From: a virus
Direction: 5' to 3' (one strand)
Virus record (IMG/VR): IMGVR_UViG_3300006793_000042
Span: 1-54,230 of that record
DNA: 54,230 nucleotides
Shown here piece after piece: positions 37,062-46,130 of this stretch. The notes under the pieces are model-generated. The model saw nothing but the letters and a program-made list of their open reading frames with translations, had not been told where the DNA came from and made no database searches. Position numbers and translations under genes: made by a program. Positions within the stretch are counted from its first letter, which is position 1. The number at the start of each line of letters is the position of its first letter.

Positions 37062-37486
37062 TGCAAGAATTAAATTTTGAGAGCAGGCTCTTTGACTGGT
37101 CTAGATTTAGAAAGAAACTAGAAACAAGTAATAAGCCCTTCCAGGATGCAATCTCCTACTACGATCGACACGAACGCTGTAAATTAAGCATTGATCCTTG
37201 GGATCGTACAACATGGCCTGGACCATGGGAGATATTACTCCAAAATAAAATTTGTGACTTGACACATAGCTTGGCTGTGTGTTATACTTTACAATTAACT
37301 GATAGGTTTTCCCAGAGTGATTTTGAGATACATATCAGTACAGATAGAACAAGTGAGGTATTTTTTTATCCTGTATTCGTAGATAACCATGTATTGTGTT
37401 ATGAGTTTGATGAGGTTTGCCAAAGAGCAGATTTACCAACAGAATTTATATCACAACGCATATATCGAATGCCCCGGCTACAATAA
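37061..37486 (+). CDS. Conserved phage protein, 141 aa
   Basis: Starts at the stop of the tail protein. Contains FRKKLETSNKPFQDAISYYD and PWDRTTWPGPWEILLQNKIC; I recall the WPTPWELL-like pattern from T4-like cyanophages. Function unknown. Confidence 0.72.
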   Translation: MQELNFESRLFDWSRFRKKLETSNKPFQDAISYYDRHERCKLSIDPWDRTTWPGPWEILLQNKICDLTHSLAVCYTLQLTDRFSQSDFEIHISTDRTSEVFFYPVFVDNHVLCYEFDEVCQRADLPTEFISQRIYRMPRLQ

Positions 37487-37489
37487 ATA
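37483..37489 (+). promoter_or_regulatory. T4-type late promoter
   Basis: ATAAATA, 44 bp before nrdA with AGGAGATAG in the leader. Confidence 0.55.
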
Positions 37490-37533
37490 CACTTACATTA
37501 AAATATTAAAGATTAAAGATTAGGAGATAGAGA

Positions 37534-39882
37534 ATGACAAACGGCTTGGGAATCCAAATCCAAAAAAGAGATGGGTCAAGTGTACCACTAGACATCGATA
37601 AAATACACTTTGTGGTAGAAGAAGCATGTGAAGGACTAGCAGGAGTTAGTTCTAGTCAAATTGAAATGAGTGCAAACATTCAGTTTTATGACAACATGAG
37701 TACAGCAGAAATTCAAGAAATCTTAGTTAAGAGTGCGAACGATTTAATTACATTAGAAAATCCAAACTATCAGTTTGTTGCGGCACGTTTACTATTATAC
37801 CCAATCTACAAAGAGTCATTTGGTCAATACAATCCTATTCCTTTAATCGATGTAATCAAACGTAATATTGACCGTGGTGTGTATGATAGTGCTATACTAG
37901 AAAAATACACAGAAGACGAACTTTCAACCTTAAACAAATACATTAAGCATAAACGTGATGAGAACTTTACGTATGCAGGACTTCGTCAAGTAGTTGACAA
38001 GTACCTTGTACAAGATAGAAGTAGTGGCGACATTTATGAATCTCCACAAATGATGTACATGATGATTGCGGCAACTCTATTTGCAGAATATCCTGCACAG
38101 TCACGTATGCAATATGTAAGGAGATATTACGATGCGACCTCCCTTTTTAAAATCAATATCCCGACGCCCGTTATGGCCGGCGTCCGCACACCTCTTAGAC
38201 AATTTGCTTCTTGCGTACTTGTTGATAGCGATGATACCCTTAATTCCATTTTTAGTTCTGATATGGCTATTGGGCGTTATACCGCACAAAGAGCAGGAAT
38301 AGGAATTAACGCAGGACGTATTAGAGCAGTAAACAGTAAAATTAGAGGTGGAGAAGTAGCACACACAGGTGTTGTCCCGTTCTTAAAAAAGTTTGAAGCA
38401 ACAGTACGTTGTTGTACACAGAATGGTGTACGTGGTGGTAGTGCAACTACACACTTCCCAATATGGCATTACGAAATTGAAGACATCCTTGTGCTAAAGA
38501 ATAACAAAGGTACAGAGGATAACAGAGTACGTAAGTTAGATTATTCAATTCAACTTAATAAATTAATGTATGAAAGATTATTATCCGGCGGCGACATAAC
38601 TTTATTCTCGCCACACGAAGTGCCAGACTTATACGAAGCATTTTATTCAGACCAAGATAAGTTTGCAGAGTTGTATACAAAATATGAACGTAATAAATCA
38701 TTACGTACTAAAACTATTTCGGCAATGGATTTATTTTCTGCGTTGATCAAAGAACGTGCAGAAACAGGACGTATCTATATTATGAACGTTGACCATGCTA
38801 ACACTCACAGTTCATTTAAAGATACAGTATACATGAGTAACTTGTGTCAAGAGATTACATTACCAACTAAGCCACTACAACACATTGATGATCCAGAAGG
38901 TGAAATTGCATTGTGTATTCTTAGTGCTATTAACGTAGGTAAACTTAATAACTTAGACGAACTAGAAGACTTATGTGATATGGCAGTAAGAGCATTAGAT
39001 GAAATTATTGAATATCAACACTATCCAATTTTAGCCGCAGAGAAAAGTACTAAAGCAAGACGTAGCTTAGGTGTAGGTTACATTGGACTAGCACATTACC
39101 TAGCTAAGAATCAAGTTAAGTATAGCGACAAGAAAGCATTAACAAAAGTACACGAACTATCAGAAGCATTTCAATACTATTTGCTAAAAGCATCAAACAA
39201 CTTAGCTGTAGAAAAAGGCAAGTGTGAGTATTTTGACCGTACTAAATATAGCGATGGAGTACTACCCATTGACACGTATAAGAAGGAGTTAGATGACGTA
39301 TGTTCAATAACATTAAAATATGATTGGGAAACTCTTAGAACAGCCATTGTTAAAGACGGGTTACGGCACTCAACGTTGTCCGCACAAATGCCTTCAGAGA
39401 GCAGTTCCATTGTGTCGAACGCTACCAACGGAGTCGAACCACCTAGAGGGTTCTTGTCCATTAAGAAGTCGAAGAAAGGGCCTCTTAAACAGATTGTTCC
39501 GCAATATACTACACTAAAGAATCACTATACTTTATTATGGGATATGCCAAGCAACGAAGGGTATATCAACATAGTAGCAGTAATGCAAAAGTTTTTTGAT
39601 CAGGGTATTTCAGGTAACTGGAGTTACAACCCTACACACTTTGAAAACAACGAAGTGCCAATGAGTGTGATGTTACAAGACATGTTAACAACATACAAAT
39701 TAGGTTGGAAAACAGCATACTATCAAAACACTTATGACTTCAAGTCTGATCCTAGCGAGGAAGAAGTTGAAGAAGCTAAGTTAGAAAGCCCACTTAACGG
39801 CTTTGAACCACAGATTGGACGTGCGGAATTTAACGGCACAGACGATGAGTATGAAGAATATTGCGATAGTTGTGCAATATAA
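37534..39882 (+). CDS. nrdA: Ribonucleotide reductase class Ia, alpha subunit, 782 aa
   Basis: Reduces ribonucleotides to deoxyribonucleotides. N-terminal ATP cone (about 6-95, QKRDGSSVPLDIDKI); active-site Cys residues in RQFASCVLVDSDD (about 223-235), LCQEITLPT (about 433-441) and EIALCILSAINVG (about 452-464); the C-terminal redox pair in CDSCAI at the very end. Full length. Upstream of nrdB and glutaredoxin, its electron partner set. Confidence 0.97.
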   Translation: MTNGLGIQIQKRDGSSVPLDIDKIHFVVEEACEGLAGVSSSQIEMSANIQFYDNMSTAEIQEILVKSANDLITLENPNYQFVAARLLLYPIYKESFGQYNPIPLIDVIKRNIDRGVYDSAILEKYTEDELSTLNKYIKHKRDENFTYAGLRQVVDKYLVQDRSSGDIYESPQMMYMMIAATLFAEYPAQSRMQYVRRYYDATSLFKINIPTPVMAGVRTPLRQFASCVLVDSDDTLNSIFSSDMAIGRYTAQRAGIGINAGRIRAVNSKIRGGEVAHTGVVPFLKKFEATVRCCTQNGVRGGSATTHFPIWHYEIEDILVLKNNKGTEDNRVRKLDYSIQLNKLMYERLLSGGDITLFSPHEVPDLYEAFYSDQDKFAELYTKYERNKSLRTKTISAMDLFSALIKERAETGRIYIMNVDHANTHSSFKDTVYMSNLCQEITLPTKPLQHIDDPEGEIALCILSAINVGKLNNLDELEDLCDMAVRALDEIIEYQHYPILAAEKSTKARRSLGVGYIGLAHYLAKNQVKYSDKKALTKVHELSEAFQYYLLKASNNLAVEKGKCEYFDRTKYSDGVLPIDTYKKELDDVCSITLKYDWETLRTAIVKDGLRHSTLSAQMPSESSSIVSNATNGVEPPRGFLSIKKSKKGPLKQIVPQYTTLKNHYTLLWDMPSNEGYINIVAVMQKFFDQGISGNWSYNPTHFENNEVPMSVMLQDMLTTYKLGWKTAYYQNTYDFKSDPSEEEVEEAKLESPLNGFEPQIGRAEFNGTDDEYEEYCDSCAI

Positions 39883-39891
39883 ATAAAGTAC

Positions 39892-39927
39892 TTGACAAAT
39901 AGACAAGACTAGTGTATATTATAAATA
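39892..39927 (+). promoter_or_regulatory. Overlapping sigma70 and late promoter before nrdB
   Basis: TTGACA (39892-39897), 17 bp, TATATT (39915-39920), directly joined to TATAAATA (39920-39927). This would allow nrdB transcription both early and late. Confidence 0.8.
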
Positions 39928-39951
39928 CGCTATTAGAGGATAAAGAGAAAC

Positions 39952-41055
39952 ATGGCAAAGACAGTATTTAATCGTGAACAAATAGACTTCACAAAACAAC
40001 ATATGTTCTTCGGAGCAGACCAAAACACACAGAGATACGATACATTTCGCTTCCCTGTATTTGATAAACTTAACCAAACAATGCTTGGTTACTTTTGGCG
40101 TCCTGAGGAAGTGTCGTTACAAAAAGATAGAGCTGACTTCCAGAACTTTCGTCCAGAAGAAAAACATATTTTTACAAGTAACCTAAAGTACCAAACACTA
40201 TTAGATAGTGTACAAGGAAGAGGACCATGTCTTGCTTTCTTGCCTCATGTGTCTTTACCAGAACTAGAAGGTTGTATTGTTACTTGGGACTTCTTTGAAA
40301 CTATTCACTCACGTAGTTATACACACATTATGAAGAATGTATATCCTAACCCAAGTGAAGTATTAGATCATATTTTAAATGACGATGAAATTATTAAACG
40401 TGCAATTAGTGTAACTAAAAACTATGATGCGTTTACAGGTGCGGCAGACGCATTCATTCATCGCAAAGAAGGAACCATGCGTGACGTTAAGAAAAAAATG
40501 TTCCTTGCTATGATGAACGTAAACATCTTAGAAGGCTTACGTTTTTATGTTTCGTTTGCATGTACATTTGCATTTGGTGAGCTAAAGAAAATGGAAGGCT
40601 CAGCAAAGATTATTAGTCTTATTGCTCGTGATGAAAGTCAACACCTTGCACTAAGTTCACACGTTCTTAAGAATTGGATGCGTGGCGATGACGATCCAGA
40701 GATGGCTAAGATTGCAAAAGAGTGTGAAGCAGAAGTTTATGAAATGTGGAAAGCATGTGTTAACGAAGAAAAAGCATGGGCTAAACATTTAATGAAAGAC
40801 GGATCAATTATTGGTCTGAACGAAAGACTGTTAGGCGATTACGTAGAGTACATTGCTAACCGTAGGCTAAAAGCATTAGGATACTCAACTATCTTTGATG
40901 CATCATCAACCCAAAACCCGCTACCGTGGACACAACATTGGCTATCTAGCTCAGGCTTGCAAGTTGCACCTCAAGAGACAGAAGTTGAAAGTTATATCAT
41001 CGGTGGGATTAAACAAGACGTGTCAACAGACAGTCTAAAAGGATTTAAACTATAA
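39952..41055 (+). CDS. nrdB: Ribonucleotide reductase class Ia, beta subunit, 367 aa
   Basis: Diiron/tyrosyl-radical subunit. ETIHSRSYTHIM (about 113-124) holds the iron-ligand Glu/His and radical Tyr; EGLRFYVSFACTFAFGE (about 195-211) and ARDESQHLALS (about 225-235) complete the iron site. The length matches class Ia NrdB. It ends one base into the glutaredoxin gene. Confidence 0.97.
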   Translation: MAKTVFNREQIDFTKQHMFFGADQNTQRYDTFRFPVFDKLNQTMLGYFWRPEEVSLQKDRADFQNFRPEEKHIFTSNLKYQTLLDSVQGRGPCLAFLPHVSLPELEGCIVTWDFFETIHSRSYTHIMKNVYPNPSEVLDHILNDDEIIKRAISVTKNYDAFTGAADAFIHRKEGTMRDVKKKMFLAMMNVNILEGLRFYVSFACTFAFGELKKMEGSAKIISLIARDESQHLALSSHVLKNWMRGDDDPEMAKIAKECEAEVYEMWKACVNEEKAWAKHLMKDGSIIGLNERLLGDYVEYIANRRLKALGYSTIFDASSTQNPLPWTQHWLSSSGLQVAPQETEVESYIIGGIKQDVSTDSLKGFKL

Positions 41056-41321
41056 TGCAAAAGGCAGACAACAACACAACAGTAGTATATTCAAAACCGA
41101 ATTGTAGCTATTGTGTAAAAGCAAAACATCTATTAAAAAACAAAGGCGTAGAATTTATTGAAATGATTATTGGTTCAGATATTTCTCCACAACAGTTGAT
41201 GGAAGAATTTGAAGTAAACAAACTTCCGATGCCACGAACTGCTCCACAGATTATATTCAAGGGTAAGTATATGGGTGGGTATCACGAATTAGAAAAACAC
41301 TTTAATGAATCTGGAGAATAA
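41055..41321 (+). CDS. Glutaredoxin, 88 aa
   Basis: YSKPNCSYCVKAKHLL with active site CSYC at about 17-20, cis-Pro in the MPRTAPQI region, then GGYHEL. The probable electron donor for NrdA (NrdC-like role) from its place directly after nrdB. Confidence 0.92.
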   Translation: MQKADNNTTVVYSKPNCSYCVKAKHLLKNKGVEFIEMIIGSDISPQQLMEEFEVNKLPMPRTAPQIIFKGKYMGGYHELEKHFNESGE

Positions 41322-41324
41322 TAT

Positions 41325-41642
41325 ATGTTAATCGAAGCACCTTATAAAAAAGACGACATTGTCACTATTAAACTTATGTCAGGCGAAGAGCTTGTAGGTA
41401 AGTTTGAAAAAGAAGATGATAAACAAATTCAACTTCATCACCCGTTGACACTAGTTGCTAGTGAGAAAGGCATTGGGTTACAACAGTTCTTGTTTACAGC
41501 AGAAGTAAATAGAAGCTATACTGTTAAGCATACTGCTATTTCTTTATGTGTACCTACTGCAAAACAGTTTGCTGACGCATATCAAAAGCAAACATCACCA
41601 ATCATTAAAGCACCTGCAGGATTAGCCGACATCATTAAATAG
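41325..41642 (+). CDS. Sm/Hfq-like fold protein, 105 aa
   Basis: The first 65 residues look like an Sm-like barrel (VTIKLMSGEELVGKFEKEDDKQIQLHHP, about 12-40), followed by a helix. Could bind RNA or act as an assembly factor. Follows glutaredoxin in the same unit. I recall homologues in cyanophages. Confidence 0.7.
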   Translation: MLIEAPYKKDDIVTIKLMSGEELVGKFEKEDDKQIQLHHPLTLVASEKGIGLQQFLFTAEVNRSYTVKHTAISLCVPTAKQFADAYQKQTSPIIKAPAGLADIIK

Positions 41643-41645
41643 CAG

Positions 41646-41652
41646 ATAAATA
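41646..41652 (+). promoter_or_regulatory. T4-type late promoter
   Basis: ATAAATA, 21 bp before the 41674 gene; AGAGGAG in the leader. Confidence 0.65.
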
Positions 41653-41673
41653 CTTTGTAAGAGGAGTATTAAT

Positions 41674-42639
41674 ATGCCAGAAATGATTTATAGACGTATT
41701 CAAGACAATGGTAGCGTTGTTAACTTCAATGTTGACAAAGAAGGTACACCATTTATTATTGTTACATATCTAGGAAAAGAAACAAGAGTTCACGGTCCAC
41801 AAGCCGCACTTGATAAAAAGTTTGCGGGTGGAACACCTAAGTATGTTGATGACACAGTTGATGCCAAAGCAGTAAAACTTGAAACAGCCTGTGATGCTAC
41901 AATGGCAACTGCAACAGATGCCTGTGCAGTTATGGGTAGTATTGGATCGTTAGCATCTGATGTTGAAACAGCTATATCAGCCGCTGAAACAGAAGAAAAA
42001 ATTAACGAGTTACTAACTGAGTCTATGGATGTGGCAGGCGAAGCAACTGAAAAGATATCTGAAATCAATACTAACATTACAGATGCAACAGCTAAGACAG
42101 AAGAAGTTAATGCTCTCATCGAACGTTTAGAAGCAATAGAACTTGACGACGATACTCCAGACCCGCAACTTTACACAGTAGCAAGAGAAGAATTAGAAAC
42201 TGCCTTAGACAACTATATTAATGGAGTGTCTGAGACAATGAACGATCTAAATGAAGTACTAGGCGATGAAGCAACAGACGTTGGTCAAGAGATTAACGAT
42301 GCGTGTGCAGTAGTATCAGAAAACATTGGAGCATGTCAAGGCGAGCTAAGTGCAATGGTTGCCGCAGTATCAACAGGTAACTGTAAAGGAATAACAAAAG
42401 CACTACAGAATACAAAGTTTACACCTAGTGGACAAGCAGGTGAGATTAAAGAGAAAATGAAAAGCGATGTTCCAGCACAAACAAGAACTATACAATCAAA
42501 TGGTACTATTGTTAACTGGAATATTGATAAGAAGAAACCATTCAGAGATGTTATGCACCAAGGTAAGCTAACAAGAGTTTATGCTACAACAGAACAACTA
42601 GACAAAGCATTTCCTGAATCAATATTGGTAGCAGTATAA
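41674..42639 (+). CDS. Baseplate/spike-region protein with terminal repeats, 321 aa
   Basis: The N-terminal repeat (about 6-52: NGSVVNFNVDKEG...ALDKKF) and C-terminal repeat (about 270-316: NGTIVNWNIDKKK...QLDKAFP) are copies of one motif. The middle is helical and Ala/Glu-rich (coiled coil) with several Cys. The next gene has the same ends. Context (PAAR protein downstream) suggests a virion part, perhaps baseplate. Confidence 0.75.
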   Translation: MPEMIYRRIQDNGSVVNFNVDKEGTPFIIVTYLGKETRVHGPQAALDKKFAGGTPKYVDDTVDAKAVKLETACDATMATATDACAVMGSIGSLASDVETAISAAETEEKINELLTESMDVAGEATEKISEINTNITDATAKTEEVNALIERLEAIELDDDTPDPQLYTVAREELETALDNYINGVSETMNDLNEVLGDEATDVGQEINDACAVVSENIGACQGELSAMVAAVSTGNCKGITKALQNTKFTPSGQAGEIKEKMKSDVPAQTRTIQSNGTIVNWNIDKKKPFRDVMHQGKLTRVYATTEQLDKAFPESILVAV

Positions 42640-43286
42640 TGCCTGAAATACCTAAAGTACAGTTAAAAGCTAATAGTCAACTTGTTAACTTTAATGTTAA
42701 TACTAAGTTGAATAGTACTATTAAAAATATAAATGGCGTAGACACAGAAGTGTTTGGTGACCCTTCAATGATTGCTGAACGCTTTCCTGATATACCAGAA
42801 GCGGCTGTGGAAGGCTTTGAGATACCTGATCCAACAGCAGACTTACCTGTAATACCATCTTCGCCAGGAGCCCTTATACCAGATTCAATTAAAGACGCTA
42901 CTGCTAACAAATTAGAACTAGCTAAACAATCAACAGCAAGTGCAAGTGCTAAGATAGGTAGTTTGTTTACTAGCTTTGCTGGTTTAGATACAAGAAAGAT
43001 ATCTGAACTTGCATCATTAGGAGAACTAGAAGCAAAGATTCATAACGCTAAAGTATTACTTGGTGATGTTGATGCAACATCAGAACCTAAGTCAGCTAAG
43101 CCAAGCGACAAGCCTGCTAAGTCATTACAGGTACAAGAGGGTGGCGGCATTGTTAACTTTAATGTTAATAAGAAACTTCCGTACAAAGATGTTATGTATG
43201 ATTACATGAGCGAAGGTTTAAAACTGTACAGAATATACGGTACACAAGCACAACTAGATTCACAATTTCCAACAGGGTCAGCATAG
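42639..43286 (+). CDS. Baseplate/spike-region protein with terminal repeats, 215 aa
   Basis: Starts at the stop of 41674-42639. Repeats at about 5-52 (SQLVNFNVNTKL...IAERFP) and 162-213 (GGIVNFNVNKKL...QLDSQFP), a helical middle of about 80 residues, and PDPTADLPVIPSSPG linker. Paralogue of its neighbour in the repeat units; function unknown. Confidence 0.75.
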   Translation: MPEIPKVQLKANSQLVNFNVNTKLNSTIKNINGVDTEVFGDPSMIAERFPDIPEAAVEGFEIPDPTADLPVIPSSPGALIPDSIKDATANKLELAKQSTASASAKIGSLFTSFAGLDTRKISELASLGELEAKIHNAKVLLGDVDATSEPKSAKPSDKPAKSLQVQEGGGIVNFNVNKKLPYKDVMYDYMSEGLKLYRIYGTQAQLDSQFPTGSA

Positions 43287-44348
43287 ATGGGACAACCAAT
43301 AGCAAGAATTGGCGACAGGACACAAGGTACTTGTTATCATCCTAGTCATCCACCTTTAGACATTGGTGGTACTATTATAACAGGTAGTCCAAACGTGTTC
43401 ACTAACAACATTCCTACAGCAAGACTAGGAGACCTAGTTGAAACTGACTGTGGACACATAGGTAAAATTATAACAGGATCAACAGTTGACATTACTAATG
43501 AATTGCTTACAGCAAGGATTGGAGATGTAATTGATACAGATGCTCCTTACAAAGCAGTTATTGTTACAGGTAGTACAGATGTATCAGGCGATCCACAAGC
43601 AACAGCAGAAGAACAAGCGAACGCAATAGGCAACGTAGTTGCACAAGCAATGGGCTTTGAAAAGGTTACACTTGATCCAGTAGAAGCCGCAGACATTATT
43701 ATTGGTCGTAAGATTGAAAGAGATAACGGAGTTGATCCGGATACAACAGAAGCAGTAGAATATGGCGATGGTGGTATTCCAACTGCTAGACGTGGTAATG
43801 AAAGTCCTGTACTTACAGGTGGATCATCTGGAGTAACAAACACAGCAGGACCACAACCAGCTCCAGCAAGTGCGGCAGTAGTAAATGCTCCGGCTGATGC
43901 GGCAGTAGAAGAAGTTCCAAGTAAACAACCATCAAACGCAGACGGACAATTTGTTAAATGGTTGCCACACGTTGACAGTAGAGTGAAACCACAAGTTGTA
44001 ACAGGATTAGAAAGAGTATCTAGAGAGATGGGTTTCCAATTAGTTTGTACTAGTGGATACAGAAGTCCAGCATACAATTCAAAAGTAGGTGGATCTAAAA
44101 AGAGTCAACACATGTTAGGCAACGCTGTCGACATTGTTCAAACAGGACTAACAACAGCACAACGTCAACAGTTCATTCAAGCGGCTATTGACGCAGGGTT
44201 TACTGCAATTGGCATATACAATACATTCACGCACATTGACATTAGAGGTGCAAAAGTGGCTTGGGGTGCTAATGGAAGTAGAACAGGCCTACCAAAATAT
44301 CCATGGGCACAACAGATACTAGGTGCCAACGGATACGCCACTCGTTAA
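43287..44348 (+). CDS. PAAR-repeat spike tip fused to M15-type peptidase, 353 aa
   Basis: Residues 1-95 are PAAR-like (PIARIGDRTQGTCYHPSHPP, TARLGDLVETDCGH, TARIGDVIDT), the sharp tip of contractile-tail spikes. An Ala/Pro/Gly linker (about 165-215) joins a D-Ala-D-Ala peptidase domain: CTSGYRSPAYNSKVGG (about 252-267), SQHMLGNAVDIV (about 271-282, Zn His and Asp) and HIDIRG (third Zn ligand, about 318). A spike that pierces and then digests peptidoglycan at entry. Confidence 0.88.
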   Translation: MGQPIARIGDRTQGTCYHPSHPPLDIGGTIITGSPNVFTNNIPTARLGDLVETDCGHIGKIITGSTVDITNELLTARIGDVIDTDAPYKAVIVTGSTDVSGDPQATAEEQANAIGNVVAQAMGFEKVTLDPVEAADIIIGRKIERDNGVDPDTTEAVEYGDGGIPTARRGNESPVLTGGSSGVTNTAGPQPAPASAAVVNAPADAAVEEVPSKQPSNADGQFVKWLPHVDSRVKPQVVTGLERVSREMGFQLVCTSGYRSPAYNSKVGGSKKSQHMLGNAVDIVQTGLTTAQRQQFIQAAIDAGFTAIGIYNTFTHIDIRGAKVAWGANGSRTGLPKYPWAQQILGANGYATR

Positions 44349-44381
44349 CTCACTTTTACTAATAATGCACTCAAAGATAGC

Positions 44382-44388
44382 ATAAATA
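44382..44388 (+). promoter_or_regulatory. T4-type late promoter
   Basis: ATAAATA directly before a stem-loop and the porin gene. Confidence 0.6.
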
Positions 44389-44395
44389 AGTGCTG

Positions 44396-44420
44396 AAGAC
44401 TCTCCCGGAGTCTTTTTATT
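44396..44420 (+). terminator. Stem-loop at the start of the porin mRNA (terminator or 5' cap)
   Basis: Stem AAGACTC/GAGTCTT, loop TCCCG, then TTTATTTG. It ends the M15 transcript, but because the late promoter sits just before it, it would also form the 5' end of the porin mRNA. Confidence 0.65.
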
Positions 44421-44451
44421 TGTAATATAGATAAGGATATAATAAAATAAG

Positions 44452-45525
44452 ATGAAAAAAGTAACGATGGTGTTAGCCGTCTTGTTCGCAACTCTTGCGA
44501 CAGGAACCTTGGCTGACGATGCAGGTCTCGAAAATAGAGTAAAGGCCCTTGAAAGTAGTATGCCAAATCTACCCGCTGGACTTTATGTCAACGGTGAGAT
44601 TGAAGGTATATATGACGATAAAACTTATGACTCTGGTTGGGACTCACGTGCTGAATTGCAAGTTGGTATTAGCCAAGACTTAGATATTGACAAGAACATG
44701 CTTAACCTTAACTGGGTTGGTGCAACTATGACGTATGATAGTGATTATGCGTTAGATAGTACTCTTGACAATACTATTGTTGAAAAGCAATTAGGTTTTG
44801 GTAATAACTTTGCAACAATCTATGTTGGTGAAACTGATGCACAACGCATTGGCTTTGCAAAAACATCAAAGATTGGAGCACCAATTATCATTACTGAATC
44901 AAGTAGTAGGTTGGATCATAACGAAAAGACTGTTTTAGTGTTAGGCGGATTTGAAAAAGAAACTGAATTCGAATTTGACGCATACAGACTTAAAAGAGAA
45001 AAGCCATGGGGTGTTGTAGTTGGTTACGATAACAACGAAGACTCATTGTATGCAAGTGCAACAGTTAGCTTATTAGGTTTAGCTGATGTATCATACATGA
45101 TCATTGACACAACTGCGGCAGGTTCAGCAAGTTACACAACAGACACTCGTCAAGAAGGATACGCTATTGGCGGAACACTTCGTAGATGGGATATCCCAAT
45201 GCAATGGGGTGTTGAGTTGTGGGACGACAAAGACACAGGTCTTGCAAGTGATGACAGAATCGATATGGGTGTAATGTATAATGTTACTCCAGCAACTTAT
45301 GTCACTGCTCATAGAACTATGAATGATGACTTAGGTTACGATGGTAACTATTACGGTGTTGTTCATAACGTGTATGCTAACTATGATGCTGGCAAACGTT
45401 CTGATAAGCAAGATGGATTAGAGATTGGTTTATATCTACACGATAAGAGTGGAACATCAACTATCACTGGTGCAGATTATGCTGATACAACATCAATCCT
45501 GGGATCTGTGAAATATAAATTCTAA
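44452..45525 (+). CDS. Porin-like outer-membrane protein, 357 aa
   Basis: A signal peptide (MKKVTMVLAVLFATLATGTLADD), a short coiled coil (about 24-36), then repeated amphipathic beta strands ending in SVKYKF, a C-terminal Phe motif used for outer-membrane insertion. Looks like a full beta-barrel rather than a fibre. Could replace host porin on the surface, block superinfection or change uptake. Confidence 0.8.
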   Translation: MKKVTMVLAVLFATLATGTLADDAGLENRVKALESSMPNLPAGLYVNGEIEGIYDDKTYDSGWDSRAELQVGISQDLDIDKNMLNLNWVGATMTYDSDYALDSTLDNTIVEKQLGFGNNFATIYVGETDAQRIGFAKTSKIGAPIIITESSSRLDHNEKTVLVLGGFEKETEFEFDAYRLKREKPWGVVVGYDNNEDSLYASATVSLLGLADVSYMIIDTTAAGSASYTTDTRQEGYAIGGTLRRWDIPMQWGVELWDDKDTGLASDDRIDMGVMYNVTPATYVTAHRTMNDDLGYDGNYYGVVHNVYANYDAGKRSDKQDGLEIGLYLHDKSGTSTITGADYADTTSILGSVKYKF

Positions 45526-45557
45526 ACCACATTTAACACGCCTTAAATGCTATGATA

Positions 45558-45564
45558 GTAAATA
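45558..45564 (+). promoter_or_regulatory. Late-type promoter (GTAAATA) inside a 10-bp inverted repeat
   Basis: GTAAATA lies between TTTAACACGC (from about 45531) and GCGTGTTAAA (about 45568-45577), so the box sits in the loop of a possible cruciform or operator. Confidence 0.45.
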
Positions 45565-45594
45565 AAAGCGTGTTAAACACAATAGGAGATAATT

Positions 45595-45774
45595 ATGTCA
45601 CAACATCACGAAGCGATTAAAGCGGCAATGGAATCATACTTAGCTGAAAGCGAGTCTTTCGAAACTAAGGGTGTTAAAGCGTCCGCGGCGAGAGCAAGAA
45701 AAGCACTAGGCGAACTTGGTAAACTTACTAAGGCAAGACGTGCTGAAATTCAGGAAAAAAAGAACTCAATGTAG
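45595..45774 (+). CDS. Small Ala/Lys-rich protein, histone-like, 59 aa
   Basis: AGGAGATAA precedes the ATG. MSQHHEAIKAAMESYLAESES then a Lys/Arg/Ala helix (VKASAARARKALGELGKLTK). Resembles small DNA-binding H1-like proteins; I recall such proteins in marine phages and SAR11. Own promoter and terminator. Confidence 0.7.
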   Translation: MSQHHEAIKAAMESYLAESESFETKGVKASAARARKALGELGKLTKARRAEIQEKKNSM

Positions 45775-45782
45775 TTTATAAT

Positions 45783-45818
45783 ATAGCACGGCCTATGAAA
45801 GGGTCGTGCTATTTTTTT
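45783..45818 (+). terminator. Rho-independent terminator
   Basis: Stem ATAGCACG/CGTGCTAT with a T7 tail, after the 59-aa gene. Confidence 0.9.
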
Positions 45819-45839
45819 GGCTTAATTTTGACGTAAAGC

Positions 45840-45847
45840 TATAAATA
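45840..45847 (+). promoter_or_regulatory. T4-type late promoter (TATAAATA)
   Basis: Perfect consensus, 55 bp before the cold-shock gene; a hairpin AACAAT/ATTGTT lies in the leader. Confidence 0.7.
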
Positions 45848-45902
45848 CACTATACAACAATAGCAATACTTAACATTGTTATATTAAGGAAATAATAAAC
45901 TT

Positions 45903-46130
45903 ATGAGCGATAGAATACATGGCATTCTAAAGTGGTTTGATGCGAAAAAAGGTTACGGATTTATTACTCCGGAATCAGGTGGGCAAGATGTGTTTGTACA
46001 TGTCAGTGCTTTTAATGCCGCATCGATTACTAATATCCAAAACAAAATGATGCTTGAATTTGAAATGGTTGATAACCGTGGACGAATGATAGCTGGCAAC
46101 TTAGCAATACCCGACAGTTTCAATAGATAA
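45903..46130 (+). CDS. Cold-shock domain protein (CspA-like), 75 aa
   Basis: RNP1 KGYGFI (about 16-21) and RNP2 VFVHVSA (about 30-36) on a full five-strand CSD. Single-stranded RNA/DNA chaperone. AAGGAAAT precedes the ATG. Confidence 0.92.
   Translation: MSDRIHGILKWFDAKKGYGFITPESGGQDVFVHVSAFNAASITNIQNKMMLEFEMVDNRGRMIAGNLAIPDSFNR

Noticed and set aside
43547-44077. 176-aa minus-strand ORF
   Set aside because: Opposite to the PAAR-peptidase gene with recognisable motifs.
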